Notes: generated by a model from the sequence alone, not told the origin. Shown: positions 42,824 to 52,269, counted from the first letter of the stretch. The stretch: 64,000 bases of DNA from Planctomycetaceae bacterium (GCA_019636285.1 JAHBXV010000001.1:248001-312000), one strand, 5' to 3'. Numbers and translations are program-made.

Positions 42824-43407
42824 CGCTGCGATTCCCTTGGCGCGTGGACAACTTCGACGGGAAAGTAAGAATTTCAAGCGCGGACGGTCGGTTCACCGGT
42901 CGGCATCACTCGATTATTTCGGCACAGGGCCGATCGGTCAACCGGCCATGCCGACGGAGCCGCCTTGCTTGCAGGCCAAAGACCCTTTCCTGGATGAGTC
43001 GCGGTTTTCGGAAAGCTGTGCGGGTTCTTCCAAAGTTGTCGACGAGCGGATAGCAGTCTGGATCAACGGAAGTAGGGGTTTTCACAATCCGCCGAAGAAA
43101 CCCGTCAAGAAATCGGATCGCCACCGGGGATTGACCGTCTCGCGGTTCCCATTCGGTCGAAATCGAAACGAGGGATTTGGGGCGTCTCGACGTCCCGAAG
43201 CGCTCGATTTCGCGCGTCCGGAAAGTTTCTGTGATTTCACTTGAGTCATTGGTCAACCGGGAATTTCTCACGCAACCTCATTGTGCAAGAAAGTGTTCGC
43301 CGGGTTTTTCCGCAGGCTTCTGACAGGCACAACCGGTTGTCTCAGGGATACTTAAAAGACGTTGACGGACTCGAGTTCCAACGAGTCCGCGATCAAGGTC
43401 GGGCCTG
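42824..43407. other. Upstream region of the FHA/coiled-coil gene
   Basis: 584 nt between divergent genes. It holds the 84-nt repeat at 43270-43355 and a hairpin GGACTCG / CGAGTCC (43367-43373 and 43382-43388) ending 19 nt before the ATG at 43408. The rest shows no credible gene. Confidence 0.5.
43270..43355 (+). repeat. 84-nt dispersed noncoding repeat with 12-bp palindrome, copy 1
   Basis: Homologous to 57799-57880 along its full length with three gapped bases. The most conserved part is TTCTGACAGGCACAACCGG followed by TTGT; it contains the perfect palindrome ACAACCGGTTGT, and both copies end in AGGG-A/T-T/A-CTTA. Here it lies just upstream of the FHA gene on the same strand, as expected of a promoter or operator. 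Confidence 0.6.
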
Positions 43408-46400
43408 ATGTCGCTTACGGCGGTCGCAGCCAGAGTTCCGCCGACAGGGCCAGAAGAGGAAACTCTTCTGCTGCTGGCGAATCCTTCATTTCTACCGTCC
43501 GACGGCATCCTCCTGACTCCCGGTCGCTGGAGCTTCGGGTCGGATCCCTCGAATGACGTCGTGCTGACCCAGACCGGGGTGCAGGCGCGCCACCTGCAAA
43601 TCCTGGTCGGTCGCCGCCACGTCATCGTGAAAGCCTGGGATCGCCGGACGTGGCTCAACGACTCACCCGTTCAGGAAGCCTCTTTACGTCCGGGAGACCA
43701 GATTACCCTTGGTCCCGTGACGCTGCGCTGCGAGCGCGCGGCCGTCGACGACCTGCTCCGGCAGGTTCCGTCCGCGACGACGAACGACGTGCGGCAGGCC
43801 CCCCCGATTGACAGTTTGTCGACGAAGGCGTCCCAATCGTCCGCGGCGACGGTCCCGACACCCAATGTAGCACCCGCCGCTGCGGAAAGTCGGCCTCGAA
43901 CAGTCGCGCCGTCGGAGACACCAGCGGAAGAGACGCCGGGCGCCACGCGCGATCCGATCGAGCAGACGGCCCCTTCGCTGCAACTCGCCAGCGCGATTCG
44001 TGAATTGGACGATCGCGAAGCCGCGCTCCGAAAGCTGGCTCACGAACTCGCGGCGACCGAGGCGCGGCTGAACCGGGAACGTGATCTCTTCTGGGAGGAA
44101 TCGCTCGCCTGGGAGTCGACCGTCAAGCACACTCGGGACGAATTGAATCGATCGAGCAGCGATCTGGAGGAACGGGCGCGACGCCTGCAAGAGTCCGAAA
44201 TCGAGGCGGACCGACGAGCGGAAGACCGCGCTCGTCAATTTGCCCTGCTGGCATCCCGCGACGATGAATTTCGCGAAATTCGCGACCAGGCCGCCGACCT
44301 CGCACAACGGCGCCAGAAACTGGACCAGTTGGAAGACGATCTCTCGACCCGCGCGATCAGTCTGCGGACACGGGAAGAGCATCTCGAACGGGCTCGAATC
44401 GACCTCGACGAACGAATGCGGGTCTTTGAGTCGCGGCAGCGCGAACTCGAACGGCAATGGTCCGAGGACGAGCACCGGTTGAAGTCGGCCCGCATCGCCG
44501 TCGACGAATTGATCGACGCCCTGGAATCCGAGCTTCTCCAGCAGCAGGCCCAGTCCGAACAGTTGACCGAGTCCCAACGGGAACAGGCCCGCATTGAAAG
44601 CGACCGAGCGGAACAGGATCGACTGTTCGCGACGCGCGAGGCCGAACTGCGTGAGCAAGCCCGGCGGCAGGAGGACGAGCAGAGCCGCTTACAGCAAATC
44701 TCGCGCGAGACCGAGGAGGCCGCCAGGCGTCACCGTGACGAACAGACCCTGCTGGAGGCGGAACGGGTTTGGATTCGCCAGGAAGCCGACCAGTTGGCGA
44801 GCGAGCGAGCCGACTGGGAGCAGGCACGCCGACAGTGGGCCATCGAGACCGAGCAGCATGCCGCGGCGCGACGTTCGCTCGATGCGCGTGCCGCCGAACT
44901 TTCGACGCTGCGCGATACGCTCGAGCGCCGCGAGGCATCTCTGGCAACCCGGGAAAACTGGACGTCCTGCCGCGAAGCCGAACTGACTCGGGCTGCCGAG
45001 GAACTCGACCAGGCGCAAACCGAGCGCGAGACCCTGACGGCTGAGATCGCGGATCGGCAACACCAACTCGTGAAACGCGAAGCCGAGCTCGAGCGCCGTC
45101 GCGAACACCTCGAAGGGGAACTCGCCCGCCGTGCCGAGCGCCAGGCCGAACTCGAGCAGCAACTGGCCGAGCGAATCGCGCGACAAACCGAAGAGCAGTC
45201 TCTCGGTCAGGCTCGGCTGATCGAGGAACGCGACCGCCTCGCCGACCAGCAGGGCGAAATTGAGGAACTTCGCGCGAAGTTGGCTCGAAACGAGCAGTCG
45301 CTTCTCGCCCGCGAGAAAACCACCGAGCAGGAACTCGGCCGACTGCGGGAACAACTCGAAGCGGAACGGGCAGCGCGACAGGTTCTTGAGGCCCGTCTGG
45401 AAGAAGTCGCCGCCGAACGATCGTCGCTCGAGGCCCGACTTGCCGATCTCGCCACGCGGGAACACGAGCAAGACGCGCCCCTCTCGGAAACAGAGACAAC
45501 GGGACACGCGGCGGAAATCACCGAACTCGAAGCGCGGCAGACCTCGCTCCTCCAGCGCCAGGCGGAACTCGATGCGTCGCGACAGGCGCTCGACCAGCGC
45601 GACGAGGCCCTGGCGCAACAGTCGCGTTTGCTGCAAGATGAGCAACGGAAACTGGAAGAAGAACGAGCCGAGTTCGAACGGGCGAACGCCGAACTCGGCG
45701 AACGCAACGCGCGATTGGAAAATCTCGCGAGCGAACTGACCGCGCGCGAGCACGTCCTGGCCGAACAGACCGCGGAACTCGACGCCGCGCGAGAGGGGCT
45801 GGAAGCCTCGCGACTGGAAATCGAAGCGCTGATTCGATCCGTCGAACTCGATCGACGGATCACCGATGCCGAGAACCAGCAGCGCGAGCAGGAGCTTCGC
45901 CAGCGCGAGACCGAACTCGCCTACCAGCAACAGAAGCTTGAAGAAGCAACCTGGGATCTGAGCGGCAGCCAGGCCCTTCTCGAATGGCGAGAAGAACTGG
46001 AAACACCTGACGTGTCCTCCGCGCCGGTCGAACCGTCTCATGCCTGGCCGGAGCCCTGGAACTGGACACCGGAAGCCGCTCCTTCGTTGCCCGGCCAGAG
46101 AATTCTGTTCCAAGACGAGTTCCCGACGGAAGCGCGCGACCTCCCCTTCGACGTCGAGTCGCTCTTGATAACCAGAGCGCCGGTCGACGATGACAAACCG
46201 GCAACCCTGCCGCGGCAGGAAGCCGACGAAAGCGACTCGGTGGAAGCGGTCGGCAGTCTGCGCGCCGAACTCGCGAAGATGTTCGACCTGCCGGGAAGCC
46301 CCTTCGACAAACAGCCGGATACGAGCAGCCATGAGCTGATTCGCGACTCCCTGGCGGTCGACGACGATTCGTTTGCCAAGGAATTGAATTCGGAAACTGG

Positions 46401-47103
46401 CACACCCGTCGAGCCTGCGGACGAGTTGCCAGTCAGGCCCGTCGTGGCTTATGAAGCCCCGGAGGCGGAACCGACCTCGGGTGAAGACGATCAATCGGTC
46501 TCGGCCTATATGAACCGGTTGCTCAATCGGCTTAATCGTGGTGGCAGCGTTCCGCCCGAATCCGTCGCGAGTAAACCGGTTCCCGCCCCGATAACGCGTC
46601 CGCAAGTTTCGGAAGCGATTCCCGAAACGGTCTCTCCATCGTCCATTTCGCAATCGCCCATTTCGGAGGAACCGCCCCCTCCAACGCCACCGCCGAGAAA
46701 ACCAATCGACCGGACGAGCGACCGCTTGCAGGTCAGCTCGTTCCGGGAAGTGGCAAATCTGTCGGCACGCACGGCCGTGGCCCGTCATCAATGGCAGCGG
46801 CTGCGATCCGTCGTCACGGTGAAGGCCATTCTCGCCACTGCCTGCCTGCTGACCGGAGCAATCCTGTCGTTTGGTCCCTTGATCGGTGGCCAACGCATGT
46901 GGCTGCAAGGGGCGGCCTGCCTGATTCTCGGAATCTTTGCCGGATACGACCTCTACCGCACTCTGGTCAAGTCGCGCGTCCTCATCCCGCGCCCCCTTGC
47001 TTCCACGGCGGCGGCGGATCGCTTTTCCGAACTTACCACTTCGGAGCCACCGGCGGAGAATCCCCTGGAACAGCAGGCCGGGGATAACGCCTCGAACGAT
47101 TGA
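43408..47103 (+). CDS. Giant FHA / coiled-coil / membrane-anchored protein
   Basis: 1231 residues. Residues 20-115 are an FHA domain, though a weak one (RWSFGSDPSNDVVLTQ, VQARHLQILV, WLNDSPVQ). A Pro/Ala-rich linker leads to roughly 675 residues of nearly continuous coiled coil (about 190-865), rich in E, R, Q, L and A (RREHLEGELARRAERQAELE). An acidic, probably disordered region follows (870-1110), then two hydrophobic helices near the C-terminus (about 1135-1180; ILATACLLTGAILSFG, LQGAACLILGIFAGY). If extended, the coil would be around 100 nm. It is most likely an inner-membrane-anchored scaffold reading phosphothreonine; function unknown. Confidence 0.75.
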   Translation: MSLTAVAARVPPTGPEEETLLLLANPSFLPSDGILLTPGRWSFGSDPSNDVVLTQTGVQARHLQILVGRRHVIVKAWDRRTWLNDSPVQEASLRPGDQITLGPVTLRCERAAVDDLLRQVPSATTNDVRQAPPIDSLSTKASQSSAATVPTPNVAPAAAESRPRTVAPSETPAEETPGATRDPIEQTAPSLQLASAIRELDDREAALRKLAHELAATEARLNRERDLFWEESLAWESTVKHTRDELNRSSSDLEERARRLQESEIEADRRAEDRARQFALLASRDDEFREIRDQAADLAQRRQKLDQLEDDLSTRAISLRTREEHLERARIDLDERMRVFESRQRELERQWSEDEHRLKSARIAVDELIDALESELLQQQAQSEQLTESQREQARIESDRAEQDRLFATREAELREQARRQEDEQSRLQQISRETEEAARRHRDEQTLLEAERVWIRQEADQLASERADWEQARRQWAIETEQHAAARRSLDARAAELSTLRDTLERREASLATRENWTSCREAELTRAAEELDQAQTERETLTAEIADRQHQLVKREAELERRREHLEGELARRAERQAELEQQLAERIARQTEEQSLGQARLIEERDRLADQQGEIEELRAKLARNEQSLLAREKTTEQELGRLREQLEAERAARQVLEARLEEVAAERSSLEARLADLATREHEQDAPLSETETTGHAAEITELEARQTSLLQRQAELDASRQALDQRDEALAQQSRLLQDEQRKLEEERAEFERANAELGERNARLENLASELTAREHVLAEQTAELDAAREGLEASRLEIEALIRSVELDRRITDAENQQREQELRQRETELAYQQQKLEEATWDLSGSQALLEWREELETPDVSSAPVEPSHAWPEPWNWTPEAAPSLPGQRILFQDEFPTEARDLPFDVESLLITRAPVDDDKPATLPRQEADESDSVEAVGSLRAELAKMFDLPGSPFDKQPDTSSHELIRDSLAVDDDSFAKELNSETGTPVEPADELPVRPVVAYEAPEAEPTSGEDDQSVSAYMNRLLNRLNRGGSVPPESVASKPVPAPITRPQVSEAIPETVSPSSISQSPISEEPPPPTPPPRKPIDRTSDRLQVSSFREVANLSARTAVARHQWQRLRSVVTVKAILATACLLTGAILSFGPLIGGQRMWLQGAACLILGIFAGYDLYRTLVKSRVLIPRPLASTAAADRFSELTTSEPPAENPLEQQAGDNASND

Positions 47104-47320
47104 CGGATTCCTGCACGAAATCCGTCTCGACTCTCCCCGAACGCAGTTTTCAAGTGGCGACGGCAGTGGGTACGATGATCTCTCACGACAGTTTCGCACG
47201 AGCACCGGCCGCTGCTGCTCGACGCACGTGACCACGACCGGTCGCCGACTCGCCCCGTTCCAGGGCATGAGCTGGCGATCACGGTTGCCGAGCGGCTCCT
47301 ATTTTTTCGGATCACGATCG

Positions 47321-47770
47321 ATGCCATTGTTTGAGTCGCGGACGGAGCTTCCCGCCAAGCCCGACCAGGTGTTTGATTTCATAGTTCGTCCGGCGAATCT
47401 TCAGGCGATCGCCCCTCCCGAAATCCAGATGGTCTTCGTCGACCCGCCCGAGGTGATTGAGCTCGGAAGCAAGCTCGTCTGCCGAGTGGTGGCTTACGGC
47501 CAGGTGCAGGAACTGGCCTACGAGATCGTCGAGTTCGTCCCGGACCAGCGCCGCTTTCGCGAGCAGGCAGTGGGGGGGCCGCTCCCGAAATGGATTCACG
47601 ACTACCAGGTCGAGACGGCCGAAAACGACCTGACCGTGCTCCTCAACAAAATTGAGTTCGAGCCGCCGGGCGGACTTCTCGGGTACCTGGTGACCAAGGA
47701 GAAAATCCTCGATCATCTGGATGATGGCTTTGCCTACCGCCGATCGGCCATTCAGAAACACTTCAGTTGA
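47321..47770 (+). CDS. SRPBCC family protein
   Basis: 149 residues from the ATG at 47321; the open frame continues upstream but overlaps the end of the coiled-coil gene in another frame. The pattern ESRTELPAKPDQVFDFIVRP ... NLQAIAPPEIQM followed by IELGSKLVCRVVAYG and WIHDYQVE is a standard START-like ligand-binding fold. Similar small proteins are annotated as cyclase/dehydrase or CoxG-like without function. The ribosome site is poor. It precedes the HisE-like gene by 40 nt on the same strand. Confidence 0.75.
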   Translation: MPLFESRTELPAKPDQVFDFIVRPANLQAIAPPEIQMVFVDPPEVIELGSKLVCRVVAYGQVQELAYEIVEFVPDQRRFREQAVGGPLPKWIHDYQVETAENDLTVLLNKIEFEPPGGLLGYLVTKEKILDHLDDGFAYRRSAIQKHFS

Positions 47771-47810
47771 TATTGATGACTGTCATCCAGCCGAAGTCGT
47801 GGACATTTTG

Positions 47811-48122
47811 ATGGTCTCCAGCACTCCCCTCGGCGCGCTTCAACGGGTCGCCAACGAGATCGACGAACGCAAGACATCGCGGCCGGCCGGTTCGACCGTG
47901 GTCGCCCTGCTGAACGCCGGGCCCGAGGTCATCGGCGCTCGGCTTGTCGAAGAAGTTTACGACCTGGTCCATGCGGCCTCGGAACCGGAAGCCGATCGCA
48001 TGGACCTGACCCATCATGCCGCCGACGTCCTGTTGCACCTGTTGGTGCTGCTAAGCTCGCAGGGCGTTGACGTGAAGACCGTTGAACGCGAACTGCTCAG
48101 CCGGTTCGGGATCTCTCCATAA
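47811..48122 (+). CDS. hisE: Phosphoribosyl-ATP diphosphatase-like protein (HisE / MazG-type)
   Basis: 103 residues from ATG at 47811 (a TTG just before it is possible). The helical pyrophosphatase signature is clear: GARLVEEVYDLVHAASE and DLTHHAADVLLHLLVLLSSQ, with EE and xxAAD metal-binding acids, and the tail VDVKTVERELLSRFG typical of HisE. HisE hydrolyses phosphoribosyl-ATP in histidine synthesis. No other his gene is adjacent, which is normal for planctomycetes. Because MazG-type enzymes share these motifs, a nucleotide-cleansing role cannot be excluded. Confidence 0.65.
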   Translation: MVSSTPLGALQRVANEIDERKTSRPAGSTVVALLNAGPEVIGARLVEEVYDLVHAASEPEADRMDLTHHAADVLLHLLVLLSSQGVDVKTVERELLSRFGISP

Positions 48123-48142
48123 TCCAGAAAGAGAGAGCCGAG

Positions 48143-48907
48143 ATGATCGACGTCAATGCGTCGCTCGGGCAATGGCCCTTCCGCCGGGTCAGCGGCGATG
48201 AGTCCGCCGCGTCCCTGGTCGCGCGGCTGCGACGAGTGAGAATCACCTCGGCCTGGGTCAGCAGCTACGAGGGCCTGCTGCACCGTGACATTGCCGCCGT
48301 CAATGAACGACTCGCAGGTGCCTGTCGTGGTCAGCCGCTCGTCCCCTTCGGCGTGGTGAACCCGTCATTGCCCGATTGGCAGGACGATGTCCGCCGTTGT
48401 CGCGAAGTCTGGAACATGCCGGGCATTCGGCTGTTTCCCAACTATCACGGCTATTCGCTCGGCAACCCGGTTTTCGCGGAACTCATTTCCCTGTGCGATC
48501 GCCACGGCCTGATCGTCCAACTGGCCGCGAAGATGGAAGATGAGCGAACGCATCATCCGCTGGTCAAGGTTCCCCCGGTCGATCTGACACCGCTACAGAA
48601 AGTGCTCGCAGCAAACCCGAAGCTTCGCCTGATCCTGCTCAATGCCATGGCGGTCATACGCGGCGAAGCCCTAGCGCGACTCGTCGAGTCCCGCCAAGTC
48701 TGGGTCGAAACCGCCACGCTCGAAGGGGCCGCTGGCATTGAGGGAACCCTGAAATCGATCCCCTCCAATCGGCTGCTCCTGGGAACACACGCCCCACTGT
48801 TCCTGCCGGAATCCGCCGTCGCGAAGCTCGACGAATCGAACCTCGGCGAAACCCTGCGACGACAAATCTCCCTCGAAAACGCCGCTGCCCTCATTCCGCC
48901 CCGCTGA
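48143..48907 (+). CDS. Amidohydrolase-like TIM-barrel protein with degenerate metal site
   Basis: 254 residues with AGAGAGAG upstream. Overall layout is Amidohydrolase_2-like: MIDVNASLGQWPFRR at the first strand, NMPGIRLFPNYHGYSL, HGLIVQLAAKMEDERTHHP, and RLLLGTHAPLFLPESA near the end. The usual HxH after strand 1 is replaced by N-A-S and the final Asp region reads GTHAPL, so a catalytic binuclear metal centre is doubtful. It lies 20 nt after the HisE-like gene and is probably co-transcribed. Possibly a non-metal or inactive member; substrate unknown. Confidence 0.65.
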   Translation: MIDVNASLGQWPFRRVSGDESAASLVARLRRVRITSAWVSSYEGLLHRDIAAVNERLAGACRGQPLVPFGVVNPSLPDWQDDVRRCREVWNMPGIRLFPNYHGYSLGNPVFAELISLCDRHGLIVQLAAKMEDERTHHPLVKVPPVDLTPLQKVLAANPKLRLILLNAMAVIRGEALARLVESRQVWVETATLEGAAGIEGTLKSIPSNRLLLGTHAPLFLPESAVAKLDESNLGETLRRQISLENAAALIPPR

Positions 48908-49215
48908 CGCCGAACGCCGTTGTATCGAGCAAGCTCCACGAGGGTTGCCGGTTCTCAGGGTGGCCCCGGTTGCTCCGCAACCGTTGGGGACCGAAGGCCC
49001 AAGAGGTGACCGTTGGCGAACCGATAAACGTCCAGCAAACCACAAAGCGTGAATTCTCACGAAGCCACCAAGCCACGGAGAAAGCCAATCGCGAAATTGC
49101 GACCGCCCTACTCAACTCTTTCAAGTATTCCTTCGCCTTACTCCGTGCCTCTGCGGTTCCGTGAGATAACCCTCTTGAAAGCGGCTCAAGGAATAGAGAG
49201 CGAAGAGCGGCCGCG
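48908..49215. other. Convergent intergenic region holding a MITE-like palindrome
   Basis: 308 nt between convergent genes, no credible gene. A hairpin around CGGTTGC-TCC-GCAACCG (about 48967-48983) lies near the first gene's end, and a larger palindromic element occupies 49056-49165. Confidence 0.55.
49056..49165. repeat. MITE-like palindromic element, CTCACGAAG family, copy 1
   Basis: Terminal arms of 25 nt: left starts CTCACGAAGCCACCAAG and ends CACGGAG (49056-49080); right starts CTCCGTG and ends CCGTGAG (49141-49165). The arms agree at about 19 of 25 positions around a 60-nt unrelated centre. A related copy is at 56984-57083. Accidental peptides like SHEATKPRRKP arise from it. No target-site duplication could be fixed by eye. 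Confidence 0.6.
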
Positions 49216-50481
49216 TCAGTGCGCGTGCACGGGAATCAGGTTACCGCTCGCATCAAAGGCCATGTCGCGTGCAGGTTCTATCACCTCCAGATCCTCGCGG
49301 ACGGCAACATCTTGCTGGTACGCCTCGCTGACGCGGACTTCCGCGAGGTGCAGCGTATTCGCGATCTGAATGACGCGCGCCGCAGGCGGTTCGACAAGGC
49401 CAATGGTCTGCAGCGCCGCGGTAATCACTTCTTGATCGGTCTCGAAGGCCATTGGCAGCATCGCCGCCGTCGGATGCAGCCCCGTGATGCAGTTGATGGC
49501 CGTGATCTTCCGATCGACGGCGTCGATGGTCCGCTGATTGGTAAATTCCGACATCCCAATGCCGGTCGCGTTGCCATGCGTTTCATGCGTCAGACCGCGC
49601 ACAAAAATCCGGCGGCAGCGAACGGTATCGCGATCGGTCGCGGCGTGATCGTTGTACTTGCGGCCGATGACGTTGGTATCCATCCCCGTCCCGCTGATGT
49701 TCTTGCCGATCTCGTCGATAATCAGCAAGTCGCAACTGGTGAACGGCAATCGCGGCAGCCAGGCCACGGCTTTCTTTAGCAGTTCCTGTTCACGCAGAAA
49801 GAAATCTTCGGGGGCCACCGCTTCGACGAGTGCGGTTTCGTCGTACGCGTTCTCGACAATCGCCACCCCCGCCAGCACCTTGCACTTACGAATCACCGAT
49901 TCGCCCACCGCGAGGATAATCTCCATGAAGCTGTGATCCGCGATGGCGCGATGGTAGATCTTCGCCCCTTCGTGCTTGCCCAGCCCGATCAGCATCATCT
50001 TGTGCAGACCCGACTCGATCTCGCCCACGAAGCCGGTGTGCGGCTTCACGCGATTGCACACGATGACATGATCGGCCTGCGAAGCATGCTTGTCGAAGTG
50101 AACCGGAATCCCCTGCGGCGTTCGATCGACAATCACGGTTTCCATGGACGAGCGAACGTCGCACCCCATTGTTTCGGGAGTGATGCCGTAACCCGCAAGA
50201 ATTCCGGCCTGGCCTTCCGCGGTTCCGCCGCCATGCGAGCCCATCGCCGGCACGATAAATGGAACTCCCCCCAGCGCGCGCACATGATCGACAATTGCCC
50301 GAACCACGACCGCGACGTTCCGAATGCCACGGCTGCCCGCCGTGATCGCGACGGTCTGGCCCGGTTTCAGACGCTTTTCGAGCGAGAGCTTCGTTAACTG
50401 AGCCGAGGTTTCGGCCGCGACATTCTCGACGCGTGTCGCGTCAAAGTGCTGTTTGACGCGCAACATCCGCGGAAACGACAT
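49216..50481 (-). CDS. LarA-like / DUF2088 domain protein
   Basis: 421 residues. The N-terminal half matches the DUF2088 (lactate racemase N-terminal) fold: KPGQTVAITAGSRGIRN, IVPAMGSHGGGTAEGQ and VIVCNRVKPHTGFVGEIESG, followed by GLHKMMLIGLGKHEGA. LarA racemises D/L-lactate with a nickel-pincer cofactor. This protein lacks obvious larB, larC or larE neighbours, and its histidines differ from those I recall for LarA, so the substrate is uncertain. It is a single gene converging on the amidohydrolase-like gene across a palindromic element. Confidence 0.75.
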   Translation of the reverse strand: MSFPRMLRVKQHFDATRVENVAAETSAQLTKLSLEKRLKPGQTVAITAGSRGIRNVAVVVRAIVDHVRALGGVPFIVPAMGSHGGGTAEGQAGILAGYGITPETMGCDVRSSMETVIVDRTPQGIPVHFDKHASQADHVIVCNRVKPHTGFVGEIESGLHKMMLIGLGKHEGAKIYHRAIADHSFMEIILAVGESVIRKCKVLAGVAIVENAYDETALVEAVAPEDFFLREQELLKKAVAWLPRLPFTSCDLLIIDEIGKNISGTGMDTNVIGRKYNDHAATDRDTVRCRRIFVRGLTHETHGNATGIGMSEFTNQRTIDAVDRKITAINCITGLHPTAAMLPMAFETDQEVITAALQTIGLVEPPAARVIQIANTLHLAEVRVSEAYQQDVAVREDLEVIEPARDMAFDASGNLIPVHAH

Positions 50482-50673
50482 GTTGAGGATTCCAAAGGCA
50501 ACTTCTGGCGGAATTCCGGCATCATGACCAAGAATTGAAGGTTCCGCCAGATCGACTCGGTCGCGAGATTTCCTGGACCAGCACCGCGTGAGTTCCGATG
50601 ACGGCCGTCGCTTCCATGGTTAGAGTAATGCCCAAGAGATGCACCCACGATGAACCGCCGACCGGGAGCCGAC

Positions 50674-51924
50674 ATGCGATTATCTGTTGCCATCCTCCTC
50701 TACAGCGCGATGGGATTGTCCGCGAGTGCCCATGCCGAGAATTGGCCGGGTTTTCGCGGTTTGTCGAGTCAGGGCCTGTCATCGGAAACCGGGATTCCGG
50801 TCCGCTGGTCGGCGACCGAAAACGTTACTTGGAAAGCGCCGGTTCCCGGTCTCGGCTGGTCATCGCCGATTGTCTGGGGAAACTCCATCTTCGTGACGAC
50901 GGCTGACGATGAGGGACAGTCGTTCCGGATTCTGGCGTTCAACGCGGAAAACGGATCGCCACTGTGGTCGACCGAAGTTGGCCGGCAGACTCCCGGTCGC
51001 AAGGAAGACCAGAATTCGTACGCCACCCCGACGCCGGTCTGCGATGGCAAGCAGGTCTATGCCGTCTTCGCGGACGGCCTGATCGCCGCCGTCGACGCGG
51101 AAACCGGGACCATCGCCTGGAGAAACCACGACACCCGTTTCTACAGCAAGCATGGCTTGGGAGCGTCGCCCATTCTGTACGAGGATCTGCTCATCATGCC
51201 GTTTGACGGCAGCAGTTCCGGGGAAGAACGCGAAATTGGCTGGAAAAAGCCCTGGGATCAGGCGTTCCTGACGGCCATCGACACCGCCACCGGGAAAGAA
51301 CGCTGGCGCGGCCGCCGGGGGATGTCGCGCATCGCCCACGTCACCCCCGGCCTGATGAAGGTGGGAGACAACTGGCAGCTTATCAGCGGCGCGGGCGATT
51401 GCATCCAGGGCTTTGACCCCGCGAACGGCGAACGATTGTGGTCGGTCTTCAGTCAGGGCGAAGGCGTCACGCCGTCCATCGTTCTGGGAGACGACGGCCT
51501 CGTCTTCACCTGTTCTGGATTCGAAGCCCCCACCATTCGGACCGTGCGCGTGAAGGGGGGCGACTCGGCTGAGATTGCCTGGGAACAGACGCGCAACGTG
51601 CCGTCCCTCTCTTCGCTCATTCACGTTGACGGCCTGGTTTACGCCGTGACCGACAAGGGAGTCGCCAGTTGCCTCGACGCCGCGACCGGCGAAGTCGTCT
51701 GGCAGGAGCGTCTCGGCGGCAATCACTCGGCGTCGCCAGTCCATGCCGACGGACACCTGTACTTCCTCTCGGAACAGGGTGAGACGACGGTCATCAAGGC
51801 CGGCAAGACGTTCGAGATCGTCTCGCGCAACCGGATTGAGGAAGTCTGCAAGGCGTCTCTGGCCATTTCCAATGGGCGCATTTACTTGCGGAGCCAGAAT
51901 CACCTGTTTGCCATCGGCAAATGA
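50674..51924 (+). CDS. Secreted PQQ-binding-like beta-propeller repeat protein
   Basis: 416 residues from the ATG at 50674, preferred over 50650 because GGGAG lies 5 nt upstream and the signal peptide (MRLSVAILLYSAMGLSASAH) then begins at once. The mature start ENWPGFRGLSSQGLSSETGI is typical of the family. Blades include AAVDAETGTIAWRNHDTR, GFDPANGERLWSVFSQ and SCLDAATGEVVWQERL. Like its paralogues at 12443 and 36247 it shows no dehydrogenase active-site motif. Its stop is only 3 nt from the end of the convergent GGCT gene. Confidence 0.88.
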   Translation: MRLSVAILLYSAMGLSASAHAENWPGFRGLSSQGLSSETGIPVRWSATENVTWKAPVPGLGWSSPIVWGNSIFVTTADDEGQSFRILAFNAENGSPLWSTEVGRQTPGRKEDQNSYATPTPVCDGKQVYAVFADGLIAAVDAETGTIAWRNHDTRFYSKHGLGASPILYEDLLIMPFDGSSSGEEREIGWKKPWDQAFLTAIDTATGKERWRGRRGMSRIAHVTPGLMKVGDNWQLISGAGDCIQGFDPANGERLWSVFSQGEGVTPSIVLGDDGLVFTCSGFEAPTIRTVRVKGGDSAEIAWEQTRNVPSLSSLIHVDGLVYAVTDKGVASCLDAATGEVVWQERLGGNHSASPVHADGHLYFLSEQGETTVIKAGKTFEIVSRNRIEEVCKASLAISNGRIYLRSQNHLFAIGK

Positions 51925-51927
51925 GAA

Positions 51928-52269
51928 TCAGGAACCGGTCGGCCGCACATAGGCCCAGGCCCTGAACTCCCCCTCCGGCGTCTGCACGGTGACTTCGCGC
52001 CGCTCGTACTCGTGTCCAACGAGTTGGCCGATGGGAATCTCTTCGAGTTCGTCGCAGCCGGCGAGCGTTTCGTCGTATCGCGATGACTCGAGAAAGAAGA
52101 GTTGTCCGTCGACTGCCTCACCTCGTGCCACATCAATCATCAACGGTTCGACCCGCTGATAGTCCCGCAAGACGGCTGGCAGCCAGCGGTCAAAACGGCC
52201 TGCAAGATAGTGGTGGTTCTCGTGCCCCAGCCGCAAAGTGCCGAAAACGAACAGCGGCCGCCCCTCCAT
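51928..52269 (-). CDS. Gamma-glutamylcyclotransferase-fold protein (GGCT/AIG2-like)
   Basis: 113 residues from the ATG at 52269; upstream open frame is Arg-rich and not conserved-looking. The GGCT loop is present as PLFVFGTLRLGHENHHYLAG, the catalytic acid region as GCDELEEIPIG, and the last strand as WAYVRPTGS. Family members release 5-oxoproline from gamma-glutamyl amines or amino acids. With FGTLRxG the fold is secure, but the exact substrate is open. The gene stands alone between two convergent or co-oriented genes. Confidence 0.78.
   Translation of the reverse strand: MEGRPLFVFGTLRLGHENHHYLAGRFDRWLPAVLRDYQRVEPLMIDVARGEAVDGQLFFLESSRYDETLAGCDELEEIPIGQLVGHEYERREVTVQTPEGEFRAWAYVRPTGS

Noticed and set aside
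44689-47268. 859-codon open frame antisense to the coiled-coil gene
   Set aside because: Mirror image of the Glu/Arg/Gln-rich heptad coding; no motif, and it continues past the end of the real gene only by chance.
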